From the NCBI GenBank assembly GCA_036509255.1, contig DATCFY010000058.1, positions 67,100 to 131,099 of the forward strand: a DNA stretch of 64,000 nucleotides, read 5' to 3'. Positions 52,756 through 61,399 of this stretch are shown here, in pieces. Positions within the stretch are counted from its first letter, which is position 1. Every line of letters starts with the position of its first letter. The notes beneath the pieces were generated by a model. It saw nothing but the letters and a program-made list of their open reading frames with translations, searched no databases and was not told the origin of the DNA. A program made the position numbers and the translations under genes. The DNA comes from RYN-230 sp036509255. GTDB taxonomy: Bacteria > Actinomycetota > Actinomycetes > Streptosporangiales > Streptosporangiaceae.

Positions 52756-53432
52756 TGCGCGTGGCTATCGCGGGAGCCGGAGCGGTCGGTCGCTCCATCG
52801 CCGCCGAGCTGCTGGACAATGGGCATGAGGTCCTGCTGATCGACAAGAACCCGCGGTCCATCGCGGTGGACAGCGTGCCCCGGGCCGAATGGCTGCTCGC
52901 CGACGCGTGCGAGATCGCCTCGCTCGACGAGGCGTCGTTGGAACGATGCAACGTGGTCATCGCGGCGACCGGCGACGACAAGGTCAACCTGGTGGTATCG
53001 CTGCTGGCCAAGACCGAGTACGGGGTCCCCAGGGTGGTCGCCCGGATCAATCACCCGAACAACGAGTGGCTGTTCAACGAGTCGTGGGGGGTGGACGTCG
53101 CCGTGTCCACCCCGCGGATCATGTCGGCGCTGGTTGAGGAAGCGGTCAGTGTTGGTGACCTGGTCCGGCTGATGACGTTCCGGCAGAGCGACGCCAGCCT
53201 CGTCGAGCTGACCATGCCGGATGACGCGCCACTGGTCGGCCAGCGGATCGGGGACATCACCTGGCCCGCCGACACCGCGCTCGTCGCGATCCTCCGGGAC
53301 GGCCGGGTGCTCGTGCCGGCCAAGGATGACCCACTGGAGACCGGCGACGAGCTGCTGTTCGTGACGAGCGAGGACGTGGAGGACGAGCTGGCCACCCTGC
53401 TGTCCGGCGGCCACCACCACGACGCCGTGTGA
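52755..53432 (+). CDS. trkA: TrkA-family potassium uptake regulatory protein (second copy)
   Basis: A 225-residue RCK protein forming a pair with the preceding gene (translation coupled). Rossmann motif RVAIAGAGAVGRSIAAELLDNGHEVLLIDKNP, then VVIAATGDDKVNLVVSLLAKTEYGVPRVVARINHPNNEWLF, and an RCK_C domain ending DDPLETGDELLFVTSEDVEDEL. Two different TrkA proteins in tandem (CeoB/CeoC type) are usual in actinobacteria and probably form a hetero-octameric gating ring. A His-rich tail (GGHHHDAV) ends the protein. DUF3710 converges 20 bp downstream. Confidence 0.93.
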   Translation: MRVAIAGAGAVGRSIAAELLDNGHEVLLIDKNPRSIAVDSVPRAEWLLADACEIASLDEASLERCNVVIAATGDDKVNLVVSLLAKTEYGVPRVVARINHPNNEWLFNESWGVDVAVSTPRIMSALVEEAVSVGDLVRLMTFRQSDASLVELTMPDDAPLVGQRIGDITWPADTALVAILRDGRVLVPAKDDPLETGDELLFVTSEDVEDELATLLSGGHHHDAV

Positions 53433-53452
53433 CCCGGGGGGTCGGCCGGTAA

Positions 53453-54256
53453 TTACCGCGTCTCGGTAATCTCCGGGCCGCGCTCGAAGGGGTTGAGCGG
53501 TTCGCTGAACGGCTCTTCCCCGGCCGCGGCCATCTGCTCCTCCATGGCCTTGCGGGCCTCCTCGGGCAGGCTGATCTCCAGCAGGTCGCGGGGCGGCACC
53601 GGATGGTCACCGCGGACCACGACCAGGCCGGCGAAGATCTCCTCGAACGGCGCCGCCGCGGCCGGCTGCTCCGCGGCCGGCCCGGTCAGCACCCCGCGCA
53701 GGAACCAGCGCGGCCCGTCCACGCCCAGGAAACGGATCGGCTGGAGCCCGCTCTGCGGCGGTTCTCCCGGCACCCGGACGTGCAGCTCAGGGCCGAATGG
53801 GCCGTCGGCCTCCGCGGCGCGGCCGCCCGCCTCCACCACCGCGGCGGCGATCTCCTGCCGCACCTCCTCCCAGAGCCCGTCGCTCTTGGGCGCGGCGAAG
53901 GCCTGGACCTGGAGCGAGCTGTCCTCCCGGACCACCGCGATCAGCGGGCCCTGGTCCTCGGCGATGTTGAGCTGGATCTCGAACCCGTCCGCCACCGGAA
54001 TCTGCAGGCTGCCGAAATCGACCCGGTTAAGCGGCGGGATCTCGCCCGCCGCGTCCCATGGCCCCCAGGGCGCTTCCCCGGGCTCCAGGGGCACGACGGT
54101 CTCTGCCCCGGCGTCGCCGGGGAGGTCCTCGTCCCCGGGCTCATCCCAGGTCTCCTCGTCGCCCGGCCCGAGGTCCTCGCTGGCCTCGTCCTCGGTGGCC
54201 TCGTCCTGGCTGGCCTCAGGCTCGGCCACTTCCTCGCGGCGACGTCGACGGAACAC
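53453..54256 (-). CDS. DUF3710 family protein
   Basis: A 267-residue protein of a conserved actinobacterial family near dut. The first 50 residues are strongly acidic and repetitive (Glu/Asp/Ala; EASQDEATEDEASEDLG), then the conserved domain GPWDAAGEIPPLNRVDFGSLQIPVADGFEIQLNIAEDQGPLIAVVREDSSLQVQAFAAPKSDGLWEEVRQEIA follows, with GPRWFLRGVLTGPAA near the end. No enzymatic residues are known and the function is uncharacterised. Family identity is secure from the GSLxIP and LQVQAFAAPKS segments and the dut neighbour. Confidence 0.9.
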   Translation of the reverse strand: MFRRRRREEVAEPEASQDEATEDEASEDLGPGDEETWDEPGDEDLPGDAGAETVVPLEPGEAPWGPWDAAGEIPPLNRVDFGSLQIPVADGFEIQLNIAEDQGPLIAVVREDSSLQVQAFAAPKSDGLWEEVRQEIAAAVVEAGGRAAEADGPFGPELHVRVPGEPPQSGLQPIRFLGVDGPRWFLRGVLTGPAAEQPAAAAPFEEIFAGLVVVRGDHPVPPRDLLEISLPEEARKAMEEQMAAAGEEPFSEPLNPFERGPEITETR

Positions 54257-54341
54257 TGTGCACTCCCCTGCTCTCTGGACCCTGAAGCTTTGCTGGCCGC
54301 GGTGCCGGCGGGCTGCCCGCGCGGCGCGGGCCGGGCTGTGC

Positions 54342-54411
54342 TGGCCTGGCCACCGTGGCCTGGCCGCCGTGACCTGACCACACCGGCCTGGTCACACGGG
54401 CCTGACCGCAC
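54342..54411. repeat. Degenerate 14-bp tandem repeat between DUF3710 and dut
   Basis: Five consecutive 14-bp units follow the pattern TGGCCTGGCCACCG with drift (TGACCTGACCACAC, CGGCCTGGTCACAC, GGGCCTGACCGCAC), and a sixth partial unit follows. It lies just downstream of dut on the minus strand and upstream of the DUF3710 gene. Confidence 0.7.
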
Positions 54412-54468
54412 TGGCTGGACCGGGCGGGCCGGACCGGGGCCAGACCAAGCCTGGATGACCGGGTGCCT

Positions 54469-54954
54469 TCAGGCCGGTGCTTGCGCGCCGGCGTGCCCTC
54501 CCGTGGACCCGAAGCCGCCCTCGCCCCGCGCTGACCCCGGCAGCGTGTCCACTTCGTGGAACACCGGGCGGGCCACGCGCTGGATGACAAGCTGCGCGAT
54601 CCGGTCCCCGCGCTGGAACTTGACGGCCTCGGCCGCGTCGGTGTTGAGCAGCGTCACCCTGATCTCGCCACGGTACCCCGCGTCCACGGTTCCTGGCGCA
54701 TTCACGATCGTGATCCCGTGCTTGGCGGCCAGCCCCGAGCGGGGATGCACGAACGCAGCGCACCCGTCCGGCAGCGCGATGGCCACGCCGGTCGGCACCA
54801 CGGCCCGCTCCCCCGGCCCGAGTTCCACATCCACGGCGGTGACCAGGTCAACGCCGGCGTCGCCCGGATGCGCCCGGGCCGGCAACGGCAGTTCCGGGTC
54901 CAGCCGCTTGATGAGCACGTCTACCGGGTCCGTGCCCGGGATCACCGCTCCCAT
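54469..54954 (-). CDS. dut: dUTP diphosphatase
   Basis: Trimeric dUTPase that hydrolyses dUTP to dUMP and keeps uracil out of DNA. All five motifs are present in the 161-residue protein: HPGDAGVDLVTAV (motif 1), FVHPRSGLAAKHGI (2), VNAPGTVDAGYRGEIRV (3), RGDRIAQLVIQRV (4) and the C-terminal GEGGFGSTGGH (5). The motif 3 Asp and Tyr needed for uracil recognition are in place. The DUF3710 gene follows on the same strand, a conserved pairing. The ATG has a GGGGTGA ribosome-binding site. Confidence 0.97.
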   Translation of the reverse strand: MGAVIPGTDPVDVLIKRLDPELPLPARAHPGDAGVDLVTAVDVELGPGERAVVPTGVAIALPDGCAAFVHPRSGLAAKHGITIVNAPGTVDAGYRGEIRVTLLNTDAAEAVKFQRGDRIAQLVIQRVARPVFHEVDTLPGSARGEGGFGSTGGHAGAQAPA

Positions 54955-54982
54955 ACTTCACCCCAGGTGTGCTGATGCCGCC

Positions 54983-56320
54983 TCACTCCCGCGACCTTAC
55001 CGCCGTCCGGCTGCCCCGCAGGTACGGTGCGGCCCGGACCAGGGCCGCCGCGCTGGGGACCGCCACGATCGCTCCCGGGATGCCCGCCACCACCCCGCCG
55101 ATGGCCAGCACCAGGATGATGGCCAGCGGGTGCAGCCGGACCATCCGGCCGACTACCAGCGGCTGCAGCAGATGGCTCTCCAGCTGGTTCTCCAGGATGA
55201 AGATGACCACCAGCACGACCGCGGCGATCCAGCCGCGGGTGCCCAGGGTGACGGCGACGGCCAGCGCCCCGGCGACCAGGATGCCGACCAGGGGCACGAA
55301 CGCGGCCAGGAAGACCAGGATCACCAACGGCACCAGTAGCGGCACCCCGAGCACCCACAGCGAGAATCCGATGACCACCGCGTGGATGGCCGCGACCGCG
55401 ATCGTGCCGCGGACGTAATACGTGAGGGCCTGCCAGGCGGCCGAGCCGGCCAGGTGGACCCGTGACCGGGTGCCCGGGCTGAGGAAGCCGGTCAGCCAGG
55501 CCCAGATCCGCTCGCCGTCCTTGAGCAGGAAGAACGTCACGAACAGCATGAGCACCAGGCCGGCCAGGATCTCCAGGAAGATCTTGCCGCCGGACAGCAC
55601 CGTGCCCGCGACCAGCGACTGATGCTGCTGCAGGTATTTCAGCGCCCGGTTGGACAGGCTCTGCAGGCCCGCGTGCCGGACGTGGAACGGCGGGCCGGCC
55701 AGCGACGTCTGCAGCGTGGTCACGGTGTGCTTGAGCTCGCTGACCAGTTGCGGGTAGTTGGCCGTGGTCCGGGTCACGGCCAGGGTGCCCGCCCCGGCGA
55801 GGATGGCCACCGCGATCAGCAGTGTGCACCAGGTCGCGGCCAGGGCGGGCATCCCGAGCCGCCGGAACCGGGACAGCACCGGGCGGAGCAGGGCGGTGAG
55901 CAGCAGCGCGGCCACGCACGGCAGCACCACCAGGCGGAGCACGCTGGCCACCCGGAACGCCAGGTAGATGAGGATGCCGATGAGCAGCAGCCGCCATGAC
56001 CAGCCCGCGGCACGCTGCAGCCAGCCGGGCACCTGGGCGGGCGGGGCGGCGGGCGGGTCAGGCCCGGGAGCAGGCTGCGGCCCAGGTCCGTCCGCTGCCC
56101 CCGCGGGCGTCTCGGCCGGCCCCGGAGCCCCGTCGGGCGCGGGAGTGGCGGCCGCGGCAGGATTTTCGTTGCGGCCCTGGTTTTCCTGCTTTTCCTGCAC
56201 CGGCTGGCTGGCCCCCTCGCCTGCCTGGGTGATGGTCCCCGTCCCGTCGTCCGGCGGGCCGGGGTCAGCGGCCTGGCCCGCCCCCGAGCGAAGACCGTGC
56301 CGCATGCGTCGCCCAATCAT
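54983..56320 (-). CDS. AI-2E family permease-like membrane protein
   Basis: A 445-residue protein: a long Pro/Ala/Gly-rich N-terminal tail (about 1-100), then the AI-2E transporter domain with eight or so hydrophobic segments. Family markers are LLIGILIYLAFRVASVLRLVVLPCVAALLLTALLRPV at the start and LVFLAAFVPLVGILVAGALAVAVTLGTRG with ILENQLESHLLQPLVVGRMVRLHPLAIILVLAIGG near the end. Members include quorum signal exporters and sodium/proton antiporters, so function cannot be set. It precedes dut on the same strand by 28 bp. Confidence 0.9.
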   Translation of the reverse strand: MIGRRMRHGLRSGAGQAADPGPPDDGTGTITQAGEGASQPVQEKQENQGRNENPAAAATPAPDGAPGPAETPAGAADGPGPQPAPGPDPPAAPPAQVPGWLQRAAGWSWRLLLIGILIYLAFRVASVLRLVVLPCVAALLLTALLRPVLSRFRRLGMPALAATWCTLLIAVAILAGAGTLAVTRTTANYPQLVSELKHTVTTLQTSLAGPPFHVRHAGLQSLSNRALKYLQQHQSLVAGTVLSGGKIFLEILAGLVLMLFVTFFLLKDGERIWAWLTGFLSPGTRSRVHLAGSAAWQALTYYVRGTIAVAAIHAVVIGFSLWVLGVPLLVPLVILVFLAAFVPLVGILVAGALAVAVTLGTRGWIAAVVLVVIFILENQLESHLLQPLVVGRMVRLHPLAIILVLAIGGVVAGIPGAIVAVPSAAALVRAAPYLRGSRTAVRSRE

Positions 56321-56349
56321 GGCTTCATGTAACCAACTACGGTGGACCC

Positions 56350-56826
56350 ATGCGTGTTTACCACGAACGCCTGCGTGTCCCGGTCAGCTGGTGGGTTCTC
56401 GGGATGATTTCGGTCTTCATGCTCGGCGCCGGTTTCCTGGCCGGCTTCGACTGGGAGCCGGCGCTGGCGGTGTATGGGATCCTCACCGTGGGCCTGGCCG
56501 CGATCCTGCTCGGCTGGGGCTGGCTGCGCACCGAGGTGGCGGACGGCGAGCTCCGGGTGGGCCGGGACCGGCTGCCGCTGGCCCAGGCGGGCGAGGTGAC
56601 CGCGCTGGACGAGGAGCAGACCCGGGCGCTGCGCGGGCCCCGGGCCGATCCCGCGGCCTACCTGATGGCCCGGCCCTACCTGTCCCGGTCGGTCTACATC
56701 AGCGTCGATGACCCGGCCGCGCGCGGGCCGTACTGGCTGATCGGCACCCGGCGCCCGGAGGAACTCGCCGCCGCGATCGAGGCAGCCCGTCCCGCTGCGC
56801 GGGCCGGCGGCACCATCGTGGGATGA
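56350..56826 (+). CDS. DUF3093 membrane protein
   Basis: A 158-residue protein with two transmembrane helices near the N-terminus (about 12-32 and 38-57) and a C-terminal PH-like beta domain. VYHERLRVPVSWWVLG at the start, LRTEVADGELRVGRDRLPLAQAGEVTALDE and the ending PYLSRSVYISVDDPAARGPYWLIGTRRPEELAAAI are diagnostic of DUF3093, which is conserved in actinobacteria next to dut. The function is unknown. It is divergent from the AI-2E gene with only 29 bp between starts, so promoters must overlap the coding ends. Confidence 0.9.
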   Translation: MRVYHERLRVPVSWWVLGMISVFMLGAGFLAGFDWEPALAVYGILTVGLAAILLGWGWLRTEVADGELRVGRDRLPLAQAGEVTALDEEQTRALRGPRADPAAYLMARPYLSRSVYISVDDPAARGPYWLIGTRRPEELAAAIEAARPAARAGGTIVG

Positions 56827-56901
56827 TCAGCACGCAGTAAAACCGGCGCGCCGGCCACAGCAGGGACGGCCAGCCCCATGGGCGGGCATCAGGGAGGATG
56901 C

Positions 56902-57177
56902 ATGTCAGACAAGCGCGGGGACGGCGCCAGCAGGGCGATGAGCACGGTGGCGGCCCTGGGGGCCGCTTTCGTCGCCCGCAAGGTGGCCACCATGGCCTGG
57001 ACGAAGGTCACCGGGAGGGAGCCGCCGGCTGATCCGGAGGATCCCGCGGTGGGGATGGCGGAGGCACTTGGCTGGGCCATCGCCATGGGCGTGGTGGTCG
57101 GCACGGTCCGGGTGCTTGCCATCCGGGCGGCGACCAGCCGGTCCCGGCGGGACGCCGGGGATTCGGCCGCTAGCTGA
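56902..57177 (+). CDS. DUF4235 small membrane protein
   Basis: A 91-residue protein. STVAALGAAFVARKVATMAWTKVTGREPPADPEDPAVGMAEALGWAIAMGVVVGTVRVLAIRAAT matches DUF4235, with two hydrophobic helices flanking the conserved TGxxPPxDP loop. ATG 56902 has GGGAGG four bases upstream, better than an ATG 24 bp earlier. Its 3' end overlaps the convergent aldolase gene by 8 bp. Function unknown; widespread in actinobacteria. Confidence 0.88.
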   Translation: MSDKRGDGASRAMSTVAALGAAFVARKVATMAWTKVTGREPPADPEDPAVGMAEALGWAIAMGVVVGTVRVLAIRAATSRSRRDAGDSAAS

Positions 57178-57826
57178 GCCGGCGGCTGCGCCGGTAGGCC
57201 TCGCCGAACGTTTCGAGGGTGGCCGCAGGCAGCGGGACATGCCCGCCGAGGGCCCGCGTGCCCCAGGCCACCTGCGCGCAGTGCTCGGACACGACCGCAT
57301 GGTGCAGCGCCTGCGCTGGTGAGCCCGCGACCGTGACCAGGCCGTGGCTGGCCAGCAGCGCGCTGGCCCGGTCGGCCAGCACAGCCGTGGCGTTCACGCC
57401 GACTGCCGCCGAGCCGCTGATCGCGTACCGCGCCACCGGGATCTCCCCGCCCAGGAAGATCACGGCCTCGTCGATCACCGCGGGCACCGGCCGCCGGGCC
57501 GCCGCGAACATGCTGGCGTACGGGGGATGGCTGTGCAGCACCGCCCCCACATCCGGGAACGCCTGGTAGCAGGCGGTATGCAGCTGGTACTCGGACGACG
57601 GGGCGAGCCCGTCCGCGGCCAGGGACACCGGCTCCCCGGCCATCGTGATCACGACCAGGTCCGCGAGGTCCATGTCCTGGTAGGGCAGCCCGGACGGGGT
57701 GATCACGATCGTCCCGCTATCCAGCCGGGCAGATACGTTACCGCTGGTCCCCGACGTGAGCCTGTGCGCCAGCATGCCCCTCGCGGCGGCCAGCACGGCC
57801 GCCCGGGCATCGTTTTCCGCGAGCAT
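57170..57826 (-). CDS. Class II aldolase/adducin family protein (fuculose-phosphate aldolase type)
   Basis: A 218-residue zinc aldolase. RLTSGTSGNVSARL is the phosphate-binding start, PSSEYQLHTACYQAFPDVGAVLHSHPPYASMFA holds the catalytic Glu and the His-x-His pair, and a third His ligand is in LHHAVVSEHCAQV with LLASHGLVTVA. Related enzymes cleave L-fuculose 1-phosphate, rhamnulose 1-phosphate or 5-deoxyribulose 1-phosphate; with no sugar kinase nearby, the substrate is uncertain. It converges on the DUF4235 gene. Confidence 0.88.
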   Translation of the reverse strand: MLAENDARAAVLAAARGMLAHRLTSGTSGNVSARLDSGTIVITPSGLPYQDMDLADLVVITMAGEPVSLAADGLAPSSEYQLHTACYQAFPDVGAVLHSHPPYASMFAAARRPVPAVIDEAVIFLGGEIPVARYAISGSAAVGVNATAVLADRASALLASHGLVTVAGSPAQALHHAVVSEHCAQVAWGTRALGGHVPLPAATLETFGEAYRRSRRLS

Positions 57827-57899
57827 GCCCTGATCCTGGCATCCGGGTGCTTAGCGGATGATGTCCGGGCAGGTCCGGAGGCGTGCGAGACTCTGTGCC

Positions 57900-58676
57900 G
57901 TGTCCGCACCTGACCGCTCCCGCCTGTCCTACAAGCTCAGCTTCGCGCTGCGCAATCCTGGCCGGGTCCTCCCTTACGCGCGGCGCCGCAGCCGGGGCGC
58001 GCTGATCGGGATGAAAGCCTCCGATCACATCAGCTACTACCGCGCCGTCATGAAGGCCGAGACGGCCCGCAACCCTGAGGCCGCGGTGGGCAGCCTGACC
58101 CACGACTCCTGGCTCAAGGTAGGCCGGCTCCAGTTCGACTACCTGCTCAGGCAGGGCCTGCAGCCGGGCGACCGGATGCTGGAGATCGGTTGCGGTGACC
58201 TGCGGGCGGGGCGGCTGTTCATCGGCTATCTCAATCCCGGCAACTACTACGGCATCGACATCTCCCCGGACATCCTGCTGGCCGCGCAGGAGACCATCGC
58301 CCGGGACGACCTCCAGGCCAAGCTCCCGCACCTGGAACTGGTCGATGACCTGAAGTTCCGGTTCCTGCCCCCTGAGCAGTTCACGGTGGTGCACGCGCAC
58401 AGCGTGTTCAGCCATTCGCCGATCGAGATGATCGACGAGTGCCTGGCTCACGTGGGCCGGGTGATGCGGCCTGAGGGCGTGTTCGACTTCACCTTCTGCC
58501 GCACCGACGGCTCTGAGCACCAGGTACTGCGCGAGGACTTCTACTACCGGGCCGAGACGCTGCTCGCGCTGGCCGACGCCCGCGGGCTGGACGCGGAGCT
58601 GATGGAGGACTGGGAGGAACTGCCCCATCCCCAGTCCAAGATCCGGGTCATGCGCAGGCCAGGCCAGCGTTACTGA
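57900..58676 (+). CDS. Class I SAM-dependent methyltransferase
   Basis: A 258-residue enzyme with motif I LQPGDRMLEIGCGDLRAGR, motif post-I NYYGIDISPDIL, and FTVVHAHSVFSHSPIEMIDECLAHVGRVMRPEGVFDFTF as the motif II/III region. The N-terminal RSRLSYKLSFALRNPGRVLPYARRRSRG is basic and might contact lipid or nucleic acid. The start is uncertain: GTG 57900 is chosen for N-terminal similarity to relatives, while ATGs at 57858/57861 are possible; none has a good Shine-Dalgarno. Similar proteins sit in sugar or glycolipid clusters. The substrate is not predictable. Confidence 0.82.
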   Translation: MSAPDRSRLSYKLSFALRNPGRVLPYARRRSRGALIGMKASDHISYYRAVMKAETARNPEAAVGSLTHDSWLKVGRLQFDYLLRQGLQPGDRMLEIGCGDLRAGRLFIGYLNPGNYYGIDISPDILLAAQETIARDDLQAKLPHLELVDDLKFRFLPPEQFTVVHAHSVFSHSPIEMIDECLAHVGRVMRPEGVFDFTFCRTDGSEHQVLREDFYYRAETLLALADARGLDAELMEDWEELPHPQSKIRVMRRPGQRY

Positions 58677-58718
58677 CCCGGCACCTGGCCGGAAGCCGTG
58701 GCGGGCTGCGCTCGGCAG

Positions 58719-58735
58719 CAAGACGATATATCTTG
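58719..58735. promoter_or_regulatory. A+T-rich palindrome in the methyltransferase/MBL gap
   Basis: CAAGA-CGATATA-TCTTG is a 17-bp dyad in the convergent gap 58677-58800, where a promoter is not expected. It shares ACGATATATCTT with the dyad at 37771-37795. A short GTG frame (58741-58857) begins just after it, but this overlaps the MBL gene end and shows no family motif. Confidence 0.35.
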
Positions 58736-58800
58736 TTGGCGTGGATAGCTCACCAGCGGACATTGCTGCTGGCGGTGGCCTACAAGTTGCGGATCACGAC

Positions 58801-60243
58801 CTACAAGGGGACCATCGGGGTCGCCAGCACCCCGCCCGGGGACTGACTGGCCGCTAACCCGGCCCGCTCCGGCGCGGCGGGCTCCCGGACCACGAGCAGG
58901 CCCGCCTGGGCGGCGCGGCCGAACTCGTCGTCGATGGCGGTCACCTCACGGTGCGCCGCCTCCAGCAGCGAGGCGGCCACCGCCGACCGGTAGCCGGCCT
59001 GGCAGTGCACCCACAGCTCACCGGCGGGGATCTCGCCCAGCCGCCCGGCCAGCTCGTGCAGCGGGATGTGGACCGCGCCGTCCAGATGGCCGGCCGCCCA
59101 TTCCAGATCCCGCCGGACGTCCAGCACCGTCACCGGGCGCGCGCGCCTTACTTCGGCCAGCGCGGCGAAGTCGGCGACCGGGAAGCTGGCCAGCGGCTCC
59201 CCCGCCGCCCAGTCCTCCGGCTTGCCGGAGGCGATGGCCGCGGGCCGGTCGATGCCGATCCGGGCCAGCTCCCGCTGGGCCGTGGCGACCTGGTCCGCCG
59301 TCTCCCCGAGCAGCGTCACCGGGGTGCCGGGCGGGAGGAGCCAGCCGAGCTGGGCCGCCAGCGTGTCCCCCAGCTCGAAACCGAGCGAGCCGGCCAGGTG
59401 CCCGGCGGCGAACACGCGCCGCGAGCGCAGGTCGACCAGCCACTCCCCGGCGGCGACCCGGCGGCGCAGCTCGCCGGGGCCGGCCTGGTCAGGCAGGGAC
59501 AGGTCCGGGGCGGCCGGGCCCGCGGCGTTGCCCGGTCCCATCCGCGCGTAGTACGCCGGGTAGGCGTCCAGGCCAGCCAGCAGGTCCGCCACGTAACGGT
59601 CTTGGCCCAGGATCAGCGCCGGGTTACGGGCCTTCTCCTCGCCGATGGTGGACGAGCCGCCACCGGCCGCCGGGCTGGCCGCGCAGAAGCTGCCGAACCC
59701 GTGCGTGGGCAGCACCGCCACCCGGTCCGGCAGGGTGGCGGCCAGCCGGGCCGCGGACGCGTGCTGGGCCCGGGCCAGCTCCGCCGCGTGCTCCGCGCCG
59801 AGCAGGTCGGTGCGCCCGGTCGAGCCGAACAGCAGCGACCCGCCCGTGAACACCGCCACCGGCTCCCCGGCGGCCCCGGCGAGCACGTAGGCCAGGTGCG
59901 TGAACGTGTGCCCGGGGGTGGCCAGCACCTGGACCCGGGCCGACGGCGCGATCTCCAGCACGTCGCCGTCCGACACCGGGACCCGGTCGAAAGCGACCCG
60001 GTCCGCGGCGCTGACGTGGTACGCCGCCCCGGTTTCGCGGGCCAGCGCCAGCCCGCCGGTCAGGTAGTCGTTGTGCAGGTGGGTCTCGAACACATGGGTG
60101 ATCCGGAGGCCGCGCTCGCCGGCCAGGGCCAGGACCCGGTCGATGTCCCGCTGCGGGTCCACCACCAGCGCCACGGTCCCGTCGGTGGCCAGGTAACTGC
60201 GGTCCCCCAGGGACGGGGTCTCTACCTGAAGTATCTCGATCAT
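58801..60243 (-). CDS. MBL-fold/rhodanese fusion, persulfide dioxygenase-like
   Basis: A 480-residue sulfur enzyme. The N-terminal metallo-beta-lactamase domain has ETHLHNDYLTGG (His55, His57, Asp59, Tyr60), TPGHTFTHLAYVL and VLPTHGFGSFC, as in persulfide dioxygenases of the ETHE1/BLH group. Two rhodanese domains follow: the first (about 280-365) lacks a catalytic Cys (VTLLGETADQ), the second has VHCQAGYRSAVAAS with the active Cys. It probably oxidises or transfers persulfide sulfur. ATG 60243 has GGGGAG five to six bases upstream. It is the last gene of the organosulfur operon, 13 bp after the LLM gene. Confidence 0.88.
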   Translation of the reverse strand: MIEILQVETPSLGDRSYLATDGTVALVVDPQRDIDRVLALAGERGLRITHVFETHLHNDYLTGGLALARETGAAYHVSAADRVAFDRVPVSDGDVLEIAPSARVQVLATPGHTFTHLAYVLAGAAGEPVAVFTGGSLLFGSTGRTDLLGAEHAAELARAQHASAARLAATLPDRVAVLPTHGFGSFCAASPAAGGGSSTIGEEKARNPALILGQDRYVADLLAGLDAYPAYYARMGPGNAAGPAAPDLSLPDQAGPGELRRRVAAGEWLVDLRSRRVFAAGHLAGSLGFELGDTLAAQLGWLLPPGTPVTLLGETADQVATAQRELARIGIDRPAAIASGKPEDWAAGEPLASFPVADFAALAEVRRARPVTVLDVRRDLEWAAGHLDGAVHIPLHELAGRLGEIPAGELWVHCQAGYRSAVAASLLEAAHREVTAIDDEFGRAAQAGLLVVREPAAPERAGLAASQSPGGVLATPMVPL

Positions 60244-60256
60244 GTCGCTCCCCTGG

Positions 60257-61399
60257 TCAGGGACGCCCGGCCAGCTCCGCTTCCGCGCCCGGCTGTGCCA
60301 CCCCCGTCTGGGCGGCATCCCGGCGCGCCACTTCCGCACGGACCAGCGGGATCAGCTCCCGGCCGTAGTCGGTGGCGTCCTCAAGCGGGTCGTACCCGCG
60401 AATCAGCAGCGTGGTCACCCCGATGTCCACATAATCGAGCAGGGCCTGGGCCACCGTGTCCGGCGTGCCGACCAGGGCGGTGGAGTTCCCGCCGGCCCCG
60501 CTGGCCCGGGCCGTGGCCGTCCACAGCGCCCGGTCGTGCAGATCTCCCTGGGCCGCGGCGGCCAGCAGCCGCTGCGAGCCGGTGTTCTCCGGCTGCCCGT
60601 TCGCGCCGCGCCAGGCCCGGAGCTGGGCCGCAGGCCCCTCGGGATTCTCGATGGCCTCCAGGATGCGGTGGGCCCGTTCCCAGGCCAGATCCTCGGTGGC
60701 GCCCAGGATCGGGCGGAAAGACACGCTGATCCCGGGCGCGGGACGGCCCGCGGCGGCGGCCGCGGCCCGGACCGAGGCGATCTGCTCCGCGGTCTCCTTG
60801 AGCGGCTCGCCCCACAGCGCGAACGTGTCCGCGTGCTTGCCGCCGACCTGGTACGCGGCGGCGGAGGAGCCGCCGAAGAACAGCGGGATGCCGGCCGGGG
60901 CTGCCGGCCGTACCCCGGGCCGGTAGCCCTCGAAGCGGTAAAATCGGCCGTCGAGGCTGAACGCCTCTGCCGATGTCCAGGACTGCCGGAGGATCTGCAG
61001 GTACTCGTCCGTCCGTGCGTACCGCTCGTCCTTGCCCAGGTAGTCGCCGTCACGGCGCTGCTCTGCGTCGTTACCGCCGGTGATCACGTGCACGGCCACC
61101 CGGCCGCCGGAGAACTGGTCCAGGGTGGCGAACTGCCGCGCCGCCAGGGTGGGGAACACGAACCCGGGCCGGTGCGCGATGAGCAGGCCGAGCCGCTCCG
61201 TGTGCGCCGCGACGTGGGCGGCCACCTGGGTGCCTTCTGGCCAGGCTGAGCCATAGCCGATGAGGACGCGGTCGAACCCCGCGGCCTCGTGCGCCTGGGC
61301 GTGACGGCGGGTGAAGTCCGGATCCAGCAGCGGGGTGGTCTGCGGCCGCGACTCCGACGCGTCGTTGGTGTGGATCATCCCGATGAACTCAACCGGCAT
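60257..61399 (-). CDS. LLM-class flavin monooxygenase, SsuD-like (second copy)
   Basis: A 380-residue FMNH2-dependent monooxygenase like alkanesulfonate monooxygenase. EFIGMIHTNDASESRP, GFDRVLIGYGSAWPEGTQVAAHVAAHTERLGLLIAHRPGFVFPTLAARQFATLDQFSGGRVAVHVITGGNDAEQRRDGDYLGKDERYARTDEYL are the SsuD-type blocks, and the C-terminal TALVGTPDTVAQALLDYVDIGVTTLLIRGYDPLEDA is conserved with the partner at 62682. It shares one base with the stop of the acyl-CoA dehydrogenase-like gene (TGATG). It likely releases sulfite from a sulfonate or a related C-S compound. Confidence 0.9.
   Translation of the reverse strand: MPVEFIGMIHTNDASESRPQTTPLLDPDFTRRHAQAHEAAGFDRVLIGYGSAWPEGTQVAAHVAAHTERLGLLIAHRPGFVFPTLAARQFATLDQFSGGRVAVHVITGGNDAEQRRDGDYLGKDERYARTDEYLQILRQSWTSAEAFSLDGRFYRFEGYRPGVRPAAPAGIPLFFGGSSAAAYQVGGKHADTFALWGEPLKETAEQIASVRAAAAAAGRPAPGISVSFRPILGATEDLAWERAHRILEAIENPEGPAAQLRAWRGANGQPENTGSQRLLAAAAQGDLHDRALWTATARASGAGGNSTALVGTPDTVAQALLDYVDIGVTTLLIRGYDPLEDATDYGRELIPLVRAEVARRDAAQTGVAQPGAEAELAGRP

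Noticed and set aside
58741..58857. Small GTG gene after the A+T-rich palindrome
   Set aside because: The 38-codon frame (VDSSPADIAAGGGLQVADHD and onward) has no family resemblance and overlaps the end of the MBL/rhodanese gene.
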